From: Epiperipatus broadwayi
Lineage: Eukaryota > Onychophora > Udeonychophora > Euonychophora > Peripatidae
Assembly (NCBI GenBank): GCA_028023455.1
Contig: JAQFVV010012396.1
Location: 12,410,451-12,474,450, forward strand
Reading direction: 5' to 3'
DNA: 64,000 nt
Both the position numbers and the translations under genes were made by a program. The notes beneath the pieces are model-generated. The model saw nothing but the letters and a program-made list of their open reading frames with translations. It was not told where the DNA came from and ran no database searches. This document shows, piece after piece, positions 34,678 to 45,282 of the stretch. Position 1 is the stretch's first letter, and every line of letters starts with the position of its first letter.

Positions 34678-35779
34678 CTTTACTTTTAAATACTTATGAT
34701 AAAAAAAAATTAAAAAAAATAAGCTTTATTTATATAATCATCATATTAACATATTAGTAGCAATAAAATAACTAAAGATTTAAAAAAATTATTATTAAAC
34801 ATTTTTTATTTGTCTTGTTAGTAACAAAGCAGGAGAAGAAAGGAATGGATTATCTTTTACACAAACTCACTTTTATCATAATTATAATTATAATAAACAA
34901 ATGAATCACAAAATTTCAAAATGACTGCTACAATTATTATTTTCTTCAAAGAAAAAATAATTTCATCAAATTTATTGATTTTTTTTTCCTGCACCAAAAC
35001 ATATCCTTGTACAAAAAAGACTCAAGTTTACCTGTTCTTCAAGAAAGATCATATTTCATGCATCTTCACCATGACTCATTTATCATTGGGAATATTCAAG
35101 TGAATAATTATTTTCACCATTTGTTGTTTCTGATCTGCTTGCAAAGTGAAAATGAAGTTATCCTGAATAAAAATGTTTTAATGACTTCAATTAAAATTAT
35201 TCATTTTAATTATTTTTACATATCCTTAGGTTTATCAAATTAACTTGAAATAAATGATTGCACTTTTTCTTCAACTTACTAGTTTTGTAATCAGGTGATA
35301 CACAATGCAGATATAAAAAAATTTAATTTATTTTGACAAATTAGATACTCTTTATCAATCTTGATGGAATAGGATACCTTTTGATGAGAAATGAAAATTT
35401 TAATTCCGTCTAGTATTTTATTACATCTTTTTAACTCATGTGTTTATATATTTATATAAAGTGTGAATCTACAATCAGACACTATATATACTATAATCAG
35501 TTAGGTAATTAATACTTTATAGAGATGTTTCTTAAATTATCAATGAATGCATTATTAATGCTCAACACTATACATAACTAATTATGTAATTAATACATTA
35601 TAAAGGCTATATCTTATATTATTAATAAGAGCATAAGAAGTTATCTCTATTAGCTCATTAGATTATATAATATCAAATTTTGAATTGTGAACTATATCAA
35701 TACAAGGCTCATAGCTAATAGAGAGTGCTTAAAAGCACTTATTCAAAAAAATATATATGCTAAAACACTGAAGAGCTTC
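34678..35779. other. AT-rich stretch without recognised features
   Basis: Short open frames at 34921-35243 are AT-driven and lack motifs or splice context. Confidence 0.4.
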
Positions 35780-35975
35780 AGAGTACTCTAGTAATACATT
35801 AACCTGCCATTTACCACAACCTGGATTTGAATATTGGTCATGTAAAATTGAGTGGAGTAAGGTAGAAAATTGTTCTAATCAGGCTTAGAATTTATCTTTC
35901 AGATAGTTGGCCCAGGAACCAATTTATCTAAATTAACCAATATTAGTCAGAGCATGGGTATCTAGTTTAATTTAA
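35780..35975 (+). repeat. tRNA-headed SINE copy
   Basis: The head TCTAGTAATACATTAACCTG ... CCTGGATTTGAATATTGG is followed by the tail AACCAATATTAGTCAGAGCA ... GGGTATCTAG, parallel to 6220-6405. Confidence 0.4.
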
Positions 35976-36410
35976 TTAACTAGAGTAAAATGAGGATTAA
36001 AAAATATCCAAAACCACACTTTGCAGCAATGAAAAAATGTGGAGATTAATGCCTTTTACTTTCACTATTTTCTTAAGATGATGATATGTTTGCATTCCAA
36101 TGGACTGTTTAAAATTTTTCTTTACCCTTAACTGACTCATACACTACGTAATTAATACTATGTATATATATATATAGTAACTATAACAAATCTGTTAGCA
36201 GCTTGAATTAGTTATATTATTGAGCTGCATGGGGAAAAAAAAGTTTAATAAAAACTCATATGAACTGACTAAGAAATATATAAACTGCCATTTGAGTATG
36301 TGTGTGTATATACGTGTCATTTGAGTAAACTGCCTAAAACATTAAAAGAAAAGTTAGTGTATGCATTTAGTCATACTGTTAAATATTTTATAAAGTTACT
36401 TTATAATATA
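35976..36410. other. AT-rich stretch without recognised features
   Basis: Only short TA/TG repeats (around 36168-36178 and 36298-36312) are visible. Confidence 0.4.
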
Positions 36411-36463
36411 TAAAATATATAATTGTTAATTAGAGAAGATATTAATTAGTATTAAAGTTTATC

Positions 36464-36504
36464 GGCTTAACGTTTTCGAGGATCCATGCCTCATATTCAG
36501 AGCC
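36464..36504 (-). ncRNA. Hammerhead-like motif in the Penelope tail
   Basis: Minus strand: GGCT (stem I), CTGAATA, a one-base bulge, GAGG-loop-CCTC (stem II), GAAA, a minimal stem III (A-CG-T) and TTA before AGCC, which pairs perfectly with GGCT. Only G8 of CUGANGA is replaced (U). Type I hammerheads with minimal stem III are established components of Penelope-like elements. The right arm (37231-37270) has an additional C-to-A change. Confidence 0.55.
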
Positions 36505-36557
36505 TTCATAAAATGTATAATAAAATATGCAAATACAAATATTCAAATAAGCTAATA

Positions 36558-36893
36558 TTATGTAGCCCATTTCTTCGAGATCTCGAAGCAAGTATCCTTT
36601 CTATTAATGGCATGGATGTTTCCATTGATGTAAAATGCCTCCTTTATTTTTCTTTTGTGATCATTTGATTCTGAGCACAATATTATGGGATTGGCGGGTG
36701 TGAAGTTTTGTCCAGATTGTTTAGCATGCTCCAAGAATACAGAGGACATGTTGCTGTTTTTCTGAGCTCTGTTAAATGTGTAAATATGTTGACCCAGTCT
36801 AGTATTGATTGTAGCTTTCGTTTCACCATAATATATAGCATGGCATCCAGCCTGAGGGCAGCAATAGAGTACACCACGTGTGGGGTGAACGAT
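36558..36893 (-). pseudogene. GIY-YIG endonuclease C-terminus of a Penelope-like element, left copy
   Basis: From about 36893 down to the TAA at 36558-36560 the minus strand is open. It reads RGVLYCCPQAGCHAIYYGET, that is a GVxY, a CCPQ..C metal-binding-like cluster and an IYYGET core, followed by INTRLGQHIYTF and FLEHAKQSGQNF. That order (GIY-YIG, then the Arg-containing helix, then a conserved H) fits the endonuclease domain of Penelope-like elements, which nicks target DNA for reverse transcription. The frame is intact, but the reverse transcriptase upstream is missing, so the copy cannot act alone. The first residues before RGVLY come from junction sequence. Confidence 0.75.
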
Positions 36894-36912
36894 CGATCAA
36901 TGTGGTCCGATC

Positions 36913-37177
36913 TCGAAAGCTACAATCAATACTAGACTGGGTCAACATATTTACACATTTAACAGAGCTCAGAAAAACAGCAACATGTCCTCTGTATTCT
37001 TGGAGCATGCTAAACAATCTGGACACAACTTCACACCCGCCAATCCCATAATATTGTGCTCAGAATCAAATGATCACAAAAGAAAAAATAAAGGAGGCAT
37101 TTTACATCAATGGAAACATCCATGCCATTAATAGAAAGGATACTTGCTTCGAGATCTCGAAGAAATGGGCTACGTAA
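36913..37177 (+). pseudogene. GIY-YIG endonuclease C-terminus, right inverted copy
   Basis: The same protein end as the left arm, starting at the helix ATINTRLGQHIYTF and ending at TAA 37175-37177. An extra A in the run near 37083-37088 shifts the frame before the last 30 codons. The GIY-YIG core itself is absent from this truncated arm. Confidence 0.7.
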
Positions 37178-37659
37178 TACTAGCTTATTTGAATATTTGT
37201 ATTTGCATATTTTATTATACATTTTATGAAGGCTATGAATATGAGGCATGGATCCTCGAAAACGTTAAGCCGATAAACTTTAATACTAATTAATATCTTC
37301 TCTAATTAACAATTATATATTTTACATATAGTGAGAAGTAAAGCTATATTTATAATATATAAGAAATAATAAATGATAAACAGCATTGTAAAGGAAGAAA
37401 ATAAATTTGTTTTAATGCACAAAGATTTGAATTGCATAATTTATAAAAATACAAAACATTTCAAACCCTGTTTAATCTGCCTTCCCTAACATTATTAAAG
37501 TAAATCTGATAGCAGCTCTGAAAATATTATTTAAAATTATGAGCTAATAAAAATAGGTAAATTATCGAACTATATTTAAAGATCAACAACAAATTTTTTC
37601 TTTCTTCCTAAGTTAATGAATATAGATAAAAAAAGAGAGAAAAAAACTATTTTTTTTCT

Positions 37660-38460
37660 CTTTATTTGTTTACAGATTAAATCATGACATAATATCTGTA
37701 AATTTGGGTTTATATGTTTTTCCAAAAACATGTCATAATGAGGCAAAAGTCAGATCTTTACTAGGTAGTGATGTATACATTGTTTGAACAACATCAAAAA
37801 GGTATAAATAGATCTGAAACAAGCAACCTGCATTCTATTCCAGCCAGCCAGACAGTCACATCTACTTAAGAAGCAGTGTTGCAGTAGTCCAATGTTGAAG
37901 AGAGAAACCACTGATTAAATTGTTTTCCACTACAGCTTGGATAGCCATATTTGCTGACTGTTTTTAAAGTATTTTTCAAAACTCATTATAATAGCCAGTA
38001 TGATAACTTTGTCTAGCAGAAGACTATCTACAATGTGTGACTAGATAACAGAAAAACCACACTAGCTGAAATATTCAGGAAATGCTATCGGATCCAAAAA
38101 CTAATGCTGAAGCTTGCCAAAACCAGCCAGTGCCCGTTGTAATAATGCTGTGATAGAAGAAATGGACTGTGCCATAAAAACTATCCAAGACCTATTGATA
38201 TTATACCTTGTATAATGTCACCAATGCTGCTGTACTTACTCTTTAACATCACTAGTGTCCAAGAAGAACTATTTTGGAGGAATTAATCAAGACAACAGGA
38301 AATATATTAAAACAACAATATCTGCAGAAAACCTTGTGTTTGCTTCTCAAACTTATTTCAAACATAACACTTTTAATATCCAATATGTTAATAATATCCA
38401 CAACCCTAAGAAATCATGCAATCCATTGGGGGGCATGCAAGGATAGTGGTAATAATTTGT
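37660..38460 (+). promoter_or_regulatory. TATA-box-containing, less AT-rich segment; possible solo LTR or promoter
   Basis: GGTATAAATAG at about 37800-37810 is a strong TATA match, followed after about 30 bp by a C/A-rich start-like region (CATTCTATTCCAGCCAGCC). Composition is less AT-rich to about 38300. No ORF longer than 63 codons follows. The order resembles the U3/R part of an LTR, but no partner LTR is in the window and no TG...CA ends or duplication could be fixed. Confidence 0.3.
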
Positions 38461-39494
38461 AAATTATGATGATTGTACATTAATAGGTTTCCCAAAATTA
38501 AACTTTTTAATTAGGTTTGGCAACTGAGAGTTTCATTTTTTTATTTTATTTTATTGAAACTGAAAATAAATAAAATACTTTTGGAATTGTACTTTTAAAT
38601 TATCATCATCATCATTGATTGGTTAATATTATATATTTGAATTGAATCATTTTATTCAAATTTCATTAACCATTCAACTTCCACCATGTTTAATTGAATC
38701 AAAACTTATTGTTCATAATTGTATATCTTTGGATCTTGGGTTCAAACCCATGTACCATTACAAATTTATATATATGTTTATGGAGATTCTAAATTAAACA
38801 TAACTCAATGTATATGTAAACAAAGAAAGTAAATCTTTCTCCCCCTTCTGACTTAAAAGCACTCTAAATGTTGAACAAAGAATCAAGCATAGAATGAATC
38901 CATCTATTCCTATATTTATGGAGTAAGTTTGCCTAAAATTGGATTTATAATATATTTTAATTAGTTTTTAAAAAACAGATTCAGAAAACAAGACAATTCA
39001 ATAAAGTACAACCAATCTAATAATATACTAAATCATCATTGTCTGTTCTGATTTCAGATCAATTTAGTTTCCCATATGGAAGTATTTTATATCATTAAAA
39101 TGTATAGATAGGTTAGTTGTGTGATTAGCTCATCAATTTATTATTTCCATGACCTGAAAATTAATTCTAAGTGGAAGAAGATTTTCAGTCAAGTTTAACA
39201 TTTTGTTTACAAAACTGACTTACAGACAATTTTCAATTATTGATCATTATTAGGTAAAAAAAAAAAAAAAATCATTAAAATCATCAATAATCAGCAATCA
39301 GTTAGTTTGTGAAATAATATCTCCTCCTTCATTGTCTGTCTAATAAGAATATAGGAGAAATCTTTGCCATACAATGGAACGTTGTTCACTCTTACCCTTA
39401 AAAATAATTGAGTAAGTAATATCACACAATCGGAAATGAATAAATGATTCCATTACTGATTATATCTGTGCTTACAAGATTTATATCTCCATCT
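38461..39494. other. AT-rich stretch; box-B-like SINE scrap at 38740-38775
   Basis: CTTGGGTTCAAACCCATG at about 38744 contains a box B (GGTTCAAACCC) related to 29245-29265. A short TCATCATCATCATTG run is at 38603-38617. Otherwise nothing. Confidence 0.4.
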
Positions 39495-39640
39495 TATTTA
39501 TTACGTAGACACTTTCATTTTTCAGAGTATATAATTGGCCATTTTCAAATATTTGGTGCTCTTTTAGTACGCAATCTCTGCCATTTTGAATTTCAAAAAC
39601 AACCCAAAACATCATCTGACACATCTAAATGATAACACTT
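39495..39640 (+). repeat. Half copy related to the long-TIR element
   Basis: It carries GGCCATTTTCAAATATTTGG and GCCATTTTGAATTTCAAAAA followed by TGACACATCTAAATGATA, matching the left end at 33660-33720 (GGCCATTTTGAAATCTAAAA ... GACACATCCAACTGATA). No complementary end was found nearby. Confidence 0.45.
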
Positions 39641-41789
39641 TTTTTTACTTATTGCATGGCTGCTAATCTAAACACAATAAACTATAACTATTATTAGTTG
39701 TATTTGCTTCAGATATAGATATTATGCGATTACATTTGCATATTCTTTATGGCAAAAGCTTATTAAAATTTTGACTGTTTAATCCATAAACTAGTTTATC
39801 AAACGTTGCAACAAATCTATTAAAGGAGATCCTTTGATTTCACTCATAGTTTTTTCGTTATTGCAATTGCTATTAATATCAAGTGGTTGCCATAGTGAAT
39901 ATAGATGGCCTGCAAATCTGCATCGGATTTTGTGAATTTACAATTTTAACATCAAAGTTTAAGATTAAGAAAATATATAGCAGTCTTTCTTCTTGGATCT
40001 TGATAGATTTTAACTAAGATATTGGTTGGATTTTCTTAAGCAAAAGAAGGTATCTGTAATACTCAATGTCTTCTTTTAATATTAATACTCATGAAAGACA
40101 GAAATTTATTGATTCTCATATCTCAAAAGTTGTCACAAATAATAAACAACTATATCCTTTACTATAGATTCATCTTTCTGTGCAGAGAATGTTTGTATTT
40201 GTATAACGAAAATGCTTCATTTTCAAAAAATTAAAAAAAAAAAATTAATTTAAATAAATTTCAAACAAATTCTTTGATTAGGAGTTTAATTGTGCAATTT
40301 CATTAATAACCAAAGGATGATAATGCTACGAATGATACTGGATTAATAGATACAATCCATTACTTGATAAACTGTTTTTTATTCAATTACAATGATATAA
40401 ATGAATGGCATTTATTATAATGTAAAAATATTGATGAAACAAAAGGAGGGTATATTTTACAATAAAGGCACACATATTGCTTAGCACAACTGCGGAATTA
40501 AGTGCTAACAGTTGTTGGATTGATTCCCAGTTGTGTAAAGAAAACAAATATTTAGTCAATTTAATGAAACCATAATGATCGACTTGCCACTTGAATGGTT
40601 TGAATATTACAAATTTATAACTATTTTATTAAATGCTTTTGTTTTACTTAAGACTTCTGGTTATTGGGTCAAATCTTGTAAACAATTTTTAACATATTTC
40701 TATTAAACCCATGTATTGTAAATTTTGCACAAGTATTTGGTTTCGATGGTAATGCAATATATCGGTAATCCAACTTATAGTATAGGTGACAGTGTTGGTA
40801 GGACGCATTTCAAATGGGTTCACTGAGTTTTGAGACATGCGTAGTAGAAGCACAATATTTTAAAGTAGATATTTCCATTTAATAAAAACAAAAATCTTGT
40901 AACCGACTTTTAAACATTTTTATTTTAATTTGAGAAAGAAATTTTAGGGGTACTTACAGTTAATTAAAATAGAAAGACAAAATGAAGGTCAGTTTAGAAG
41001 AAAAAATAAATGATTTTGAAACAACGTGTAAAATATTTTGAGTAATTAATTTAATACAATTTGTGATAATGAGAAAAAAATTTGAGGGACATTTGTCGTA
41101 TATTAAAAAAAAAGAAATAAATGGTCAAATCCTATTTTCCCATTTCTTTTTAAATCACCGCCTTAATAAAAACAAAAATATTGTAACCGATTTGTTAAAT
41201 GTTTCTATTTTAAACTTACTAATATCAGACGGACATTTTTATAGTCTCATGATTTTATTTATTTTTTTGTTACAGTTGAAAGTTTATATCAAATGATTTT
41301 GAAAAATTGAAGTGATATAGTGATAGACTTCTTAATAAAAAAAATATTTGCAAAATAAAAAATAAGATAAAAATATTATTTTTAAAAAATATTTTTTAAT
41401 TTAATTTGAAGACTAATGCACTCAAAAGCAAAGAATTTTTTGTTTTCTTGGACCAAATTTTGATTATTATATGTAACTTTAAATAAAGGTGTGGGCATCC
41501 ATAAAGTATTTAATTCAATAATAAAGTATTTAGTTTGATCATAAACTGGATTGCTTGCATTAATTTATGGATGCCCCATGCTTTTATTTAAAGTTGCATA
41601 TAACAACCAAAACTGTAAGAAAAATATTTTTTTTTTTTTTTGCTTTTTTAGTGCATTAGTCTCAAATAATAAAAAAGCATTTAAAAAAATATATATATTT
41701 ATTACAAGTCTAATAGAAATAGCATTCAACATAGTATATCAGAATAGAAAGGAACAGAGAAAAACCCTTGAAAATTTATCAAACAATAT
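39641..41789. other. AT-rich stretch; possible SINE at 40470-40560
   Basis: TTGCTTAGCACAACTGCGG followed by GTTGGATTGATTCCCAGTTG looks like a tRNA-derived SINE head. The segment 41450-41600 contains an imperfect inverted repeat (AACTTTAAATAAAGGTGTGG against ATGCTTTTATTTAAAGTTGC). No exon. Confidence 0.35.
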
Positions 41790-42002
41790 TTAAAGTTGCC
41801 TTAGGTAATTTTAATGCCAGAATTGGAAAATACTAAAAGAAGAAAGTGTGAATAAATTTGGATATGGAAATACAAATAAGAAAAGAGATTAAAACAGGCA
41901 AAAACTCACTATACGTATTGCCACTCACTGCAAGCTAGAGTAATCAATGGATGCCAGAAGGCTTGTGCATAAAATCCCCATCTAGTGCCTACTCATCCAA
42001 TA

Positions 42003-42044
42003 TCCTCAGACTAGTTTCTGGCTTGTGGCCTTCATCAGTGAGGA
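42003..42044 (-). ncRNA. Hammerhead ribozyme, family B, complete core
   Basis: Minus strand 5' to 3': stem I TCCTCA; CTGATGA (42038-42032); stem II AGGCCACAAGCCA (GGC/GCC around CACAA); GAAA (42018-42015); a two-pair stem III (A-C.TA.G-T) ending GTC; cleavage expected after that C (42009); stem I 3' TGAGGA, which pairs with TCCTCA at all six positions. This is the type I hammerhead layout with minimal stem III known from Penelope-like elements and animal retrozymes. One departure is an A/A opposition at the first position of stem II, shared by all family B copies, which may lower activity. Confidence 0.8.
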
Positions 42045-42427
42045 GCCTTAGATCTGAGAGCACTGCACCTAGATCTTAGGATCTAATGCAACCCTCCAGC
42101 AGCCACCTTTTATCTCTACTTAACTACAAAACTATGAGTCTTAAATTGAAAACACTATAATATTTTCAATCCAAGCTCATTAGCTTATATAGTCATATAG
42201 GTCTGAACTCAGTTTAGTACCTACACATTTTGGTGTCTTTGGTTCTTTAATAACCACAGCCACCACTATCCTATTAGGCAGGATTGGTTTTAAGCCGATA
42301 AACATCACAGGATCACTATTTCTTATGCTTGCTTATAACTGTTATTAAAACAGGCAAAAACTCATTATATGTATTCCACTCATTGCAAGCTAGAGTAATC
42401 AATGTGCAGTGCTCTCAGATCCGAGGC

Positions 42428-42469
42428 TCCTCACTGACGAAGGCCACAAGCCAGAAACTAGTCTGGGGA
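42428..42469 (+). ncRNA. Hammerhead ribozyme, family B, complete core, inverted unit
   Basis: TCCTCA, CTGACGA (42434-42440, fitting CUGANGA), stem II AGGCCACAAGCCA, GAAA (42454-42457), CTAGTC and TGGGGA. Stem I pairs at six positions with one G-U. The copy is independent in orientation from 42003-42044, so the insertion would make a ribozyme in either transcription direction. Confidence 0.8.
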
Positions 42470-43164
42470 TATTGGATGAGTAGGCACTAGATGGGGATTT
42501 TATGCACAAGCCTTCTGGCATCCATTGATTACTCTAGCTTGCAGTGAGTGGCTATATGTATAGTGAGTTTTTGTCTGTTTTAATGTTATAAGCAAGCATA
42601 AGAAATGGTGATCATGTGATGTTTATTGGCTTAAGAAAAGAGATAATGGGATTTAAAGTAAAAATAAAGAACACGAAAGCATCCAAATGAAGATGCAGCA
42701 GAATAGGGCTTATTTTGATTGTAATCTGCTATTGGCTTGAATACAAATAATAAAAATAAATATTTTATTGGCTTTATTACTCAAGAATTCATAAGACGTT
42801 TGAACATCAGAAGTGTCAACATTGGAATTAATTCTAGGACCCAGTATTCCAGAGTGTGGCATTTAATACTGTACTAAGCTACACAGGGCAATACAAGTAG
42901 TGATTGATGCTTATTGAGATAAAAAAATGTAATTATTAATGCAGAGATGAGCTATTAATAAATATAGTGCCATCACATGATATTCATAACATCACAAAAT
43001 ATTTCAGTAAATTAAAACTAGAATTTATAAATTTTTTGAATACAATTTCAAAATGACACAAACTTGAAGTAGAATAAAAATAATAATAGATATTCCATTA
43101 AAAACTATGGACAACTGAACAGGAAATCAGAAGTTCAGAAAAAATTTCCATAGATATATAACTA

Positions 43165-43341
43165 CTATTAATTTCAACAACACATAAATAACTTCTACTA
43201 CTGCTTAAATATATATCATTTAGGATTATAATCATATTGAAGAATATTCTTGTTTAAATTTTCTGTGATATGATTATAATCCTAAATGATACACAATCCA
43301 GCAGTAATAAAAGTTATTTATATGCTGTTGAAATTAGTAAT
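43165..43341. repeat. Foldback repeat, about 73-bp arms
   Basis: Arms 43165-43237 and 43268-43341 are inverted copies (ATCATTTAGGATTATAATCA against TGATTATAATCCTAAATGAT) with small indels and a 30-bp loop. It is probably a separate nested insertion in the decayed RTE; no duplication was identified. Confidence 0.6.
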
Positions 43342-43789
43342 ATTTAATTTAAAAATAATATAAGAAACAATAAGTTGGCTTGATTAATTTGTGAACTAAG
43401 TTTGCTGCTAATAATAAGTTTTAGCCTTTTCAGTTATCAATGTTAATTTATTTACAATATATAAGGTCAGAGGTCAGATAAAAGAGTAAGTCTTCTTTTA
43501 TCAGATTGTATGAATGGGTATTGATAAATAATTGTATCTGTAAGATCATTAAAATGATTTGCTATGAGTCTGCTTGAAAATAAATATGAGAAACATATTT
43601 GAAGGAGAATGTTTAGTGATATGATACATAGCTATATATGCAGGCAAAAAGGAATATGAAAATTAAAATGAACTAGTTAAAAAAAATTGAATGTCTACAT
43701 TTCTGTAAACAGTATAAAAATAATATCTCCTTATTAGAAAAAAAAAGTTATTTGAGAAAAAAACAAAACAATGTTATTTTTGCTAAAAC

Positions 43790-43880
43790 TAGGGTCCTGT
43801 ATGGTTTGGTTAGTCATAGAATGGTGCACCTGGGCCTATGGATTATAGTTCCAGCTTGTATGTCTTCTATTGTGCATGAA
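43790..43880 (+). repeat. tRNA-like SINE head
   Basis: GTATGGTTTGGTTAGTCATA resembles box A and its surroundings; GGATTATAGTTCCAGC stands where box B would be. It is weak. Confidence 0.3.
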
Positions 43881-45001
43881 TTTTTTTTACTAAAACTAGA
43901 AATGGCATCATGGGAAGAATTCTATATAAAAAAACTATAATAATAATAATGAGCAAAGAAAAGCCAATACTATAGCACCGTTTAAAATAACACATTTTCA
44001 ATGCAAAAATAAGATATATAATTAAATCAATAGAAAATAGAAAAATTCAAACCAAATTATGGAAACATGATATATACATCTAAAAAATCAAGTGAGAAGT
44101 AGAAAAATCTTTAGTAAAACTACACTCCAAATATCTAAATGATGAGGAGATACTAGATGATTGGAGAAATGAAATATTATTTAAAGTAAAATAAAAACAG
44201 AAAATTTGAAACTTATCAGCTTCTAACTATTTCACTTAAAATATCAATTACAAATTAAATATGTAGAAAGAATTTGGACTCAGATCAATAAAAAAAAATT
44301 TTGATTAAAAAAATGGTTTTAGCATTAAAGATTAAATACAAGTATTAAAAAGAACCTCTGAATATGCATTTGACTCTGTAAACATTTTCATGTGTTTGTG
44401 TGAATAAAAGTTTGAATCAGTATGGCAGCCACAGGATAGTGTCAAATTTTGAGACTACATATTGATATTAATAAGACTAACATTGGTATAATAGAGATAA
44501 TTTCATCTTACCATAACTTTTTACAGCAGTTTTAAAAGAAAGTATTTTATAAATTAAAGTGAGAAACAATGCAAATAAATATAAACTATTTAAGTCATCT
44601 AGATTTTGCAGATAATATGATTGTTTTCACCAAGTAATGTTCTGAGCTATATGAATGTTAAAAGAGATATCAGGTAAAATCTATAAAGTAGAACTTAGAT
44701 AATTACTATAGAAAAAGACTAAACTAATATTAAACTTTTATTAATTGAGGGATTTGAACTCAGGATTTTTCAGTCTACTAATTTTCCACTTTAACTCAAG
44801 CAAGTCACACACACATGAAAGAGATACTATAATATCAAATCCAACAAGGGCTCTGAGGGTTCCATCACCAGATTTTCAATAAAATGGATGATTGAATAGT
44901 TAGAAGAGTGAGAAGATTGAAGCCTGTCCATTAAACTTTGAGGAATTGCTATCTTAATATAAACCAAGCATTGATTATATATGTGTGGGGGATTATGATC
45001 T

Positions 45002-45051
45002 GGTCCAACTGATGAGTGCTGGTTCTGCCTGAAATATATATACTGGGTATC
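45002..45051 (+). ncRNA. Hammerhead ribozyme, family C, core kept
   Basis: GGTCCAA (stem I), CTGATGA (45009-45015), stem II region GTGCTGGTTCTGCCT, GAAA (45031-45034), a TA-rich link and TGGGTATC (stem I 3'). Core bases are intact; stem II has two mismatches relative to the family consensus GTGCT..AGCAC. Confidence 0.65.
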
Positions 45052-45234
45052 ATGAATCGCTTTCACATAGTTTTATTAATAATTTTTATTAGTCAATCAT
45101 TAAACTGGAGATTATCCATTACGTGGTTGGAATCAAAATTGTAAGGGCAGCAAATTTGACACATAAATTAAAGTGTAGTAATTTGCTATCTATATATAGT
45201 GAACAATTATATATGTGTAAGAGAAAGTGGTCTT

Positions 45235-45282
45235 GATCAACTGATAAGTGCTAGCTCAGCATGAAATATGCATTTTGGGATC
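45235..45282 (+). ncRNA. Hammerhead ribozyme, family C, G8 changed
   Basis: GATCAA, CTGATAA (one core change, G8 to A), stem II with TGCT..AGCA pairing, GAAA (45263-45266), TATGCATT and TTGGGATC. Stem I pairs through GATCAA/TTGGGATC with one bulge. Probably inactive. Confidence 0.6.

Larger units (their letters stand above)
36411..37326. mobile_element. Two inverted 3' ends of a Penelope-like element
   Basis: Arms 36411-36821 and about 36913-37326 are near-perfect inverted copies around a spacer of about 90 bp. Each arm, read outward, encodes the end of a GIY-YIG endonuclease, a stop codon, a hammerhead-like motif and about 140 bp of AT-rich tail. The left copy (minus) extends further 5' than the right one (plus), which is 5'-truncated at CGAAAGCTACAATC. 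Penelope-like elements are known for partial, inverted head-to-head insertions. The high similarity of the arms suggests one event or recent conversion. Confidence 0.75.
41878..42644. mobile_element. Family B retrozyme-like insertion with 12-bp target duplication
   Basis: AAGAAAAGAGAT is exact at 41878-41889 and 42633-42644. Excising the 743 bp and one duplicate restores continuous RTE endonuclease coding sequence. Inside are one complete unit (41890 to about 42345; TAAAACAGGC starts at 41890 and again at 42346, a 456-bp period), the start of a second unit, and then an inverted unit to the right edge. Each orientation carries one complete hammerhead core (42003-42044 minus, 42428-42469 plus). 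The right edge, read on the minus strand, begins AAGCCAATAAACATCAC, matching the unit end AAGCCGATAAACATCAC at 42292. No ORF, so copying depends on foreign enzymes. Confidence 0.85.

Noticed and set aside
36486-37249. Several 60-75-codon frames with repeated peptides on both strands
   Set aside because: Shadows of the inverted Penelope arms. Only the frame containing IYYGET is the real coding frame.
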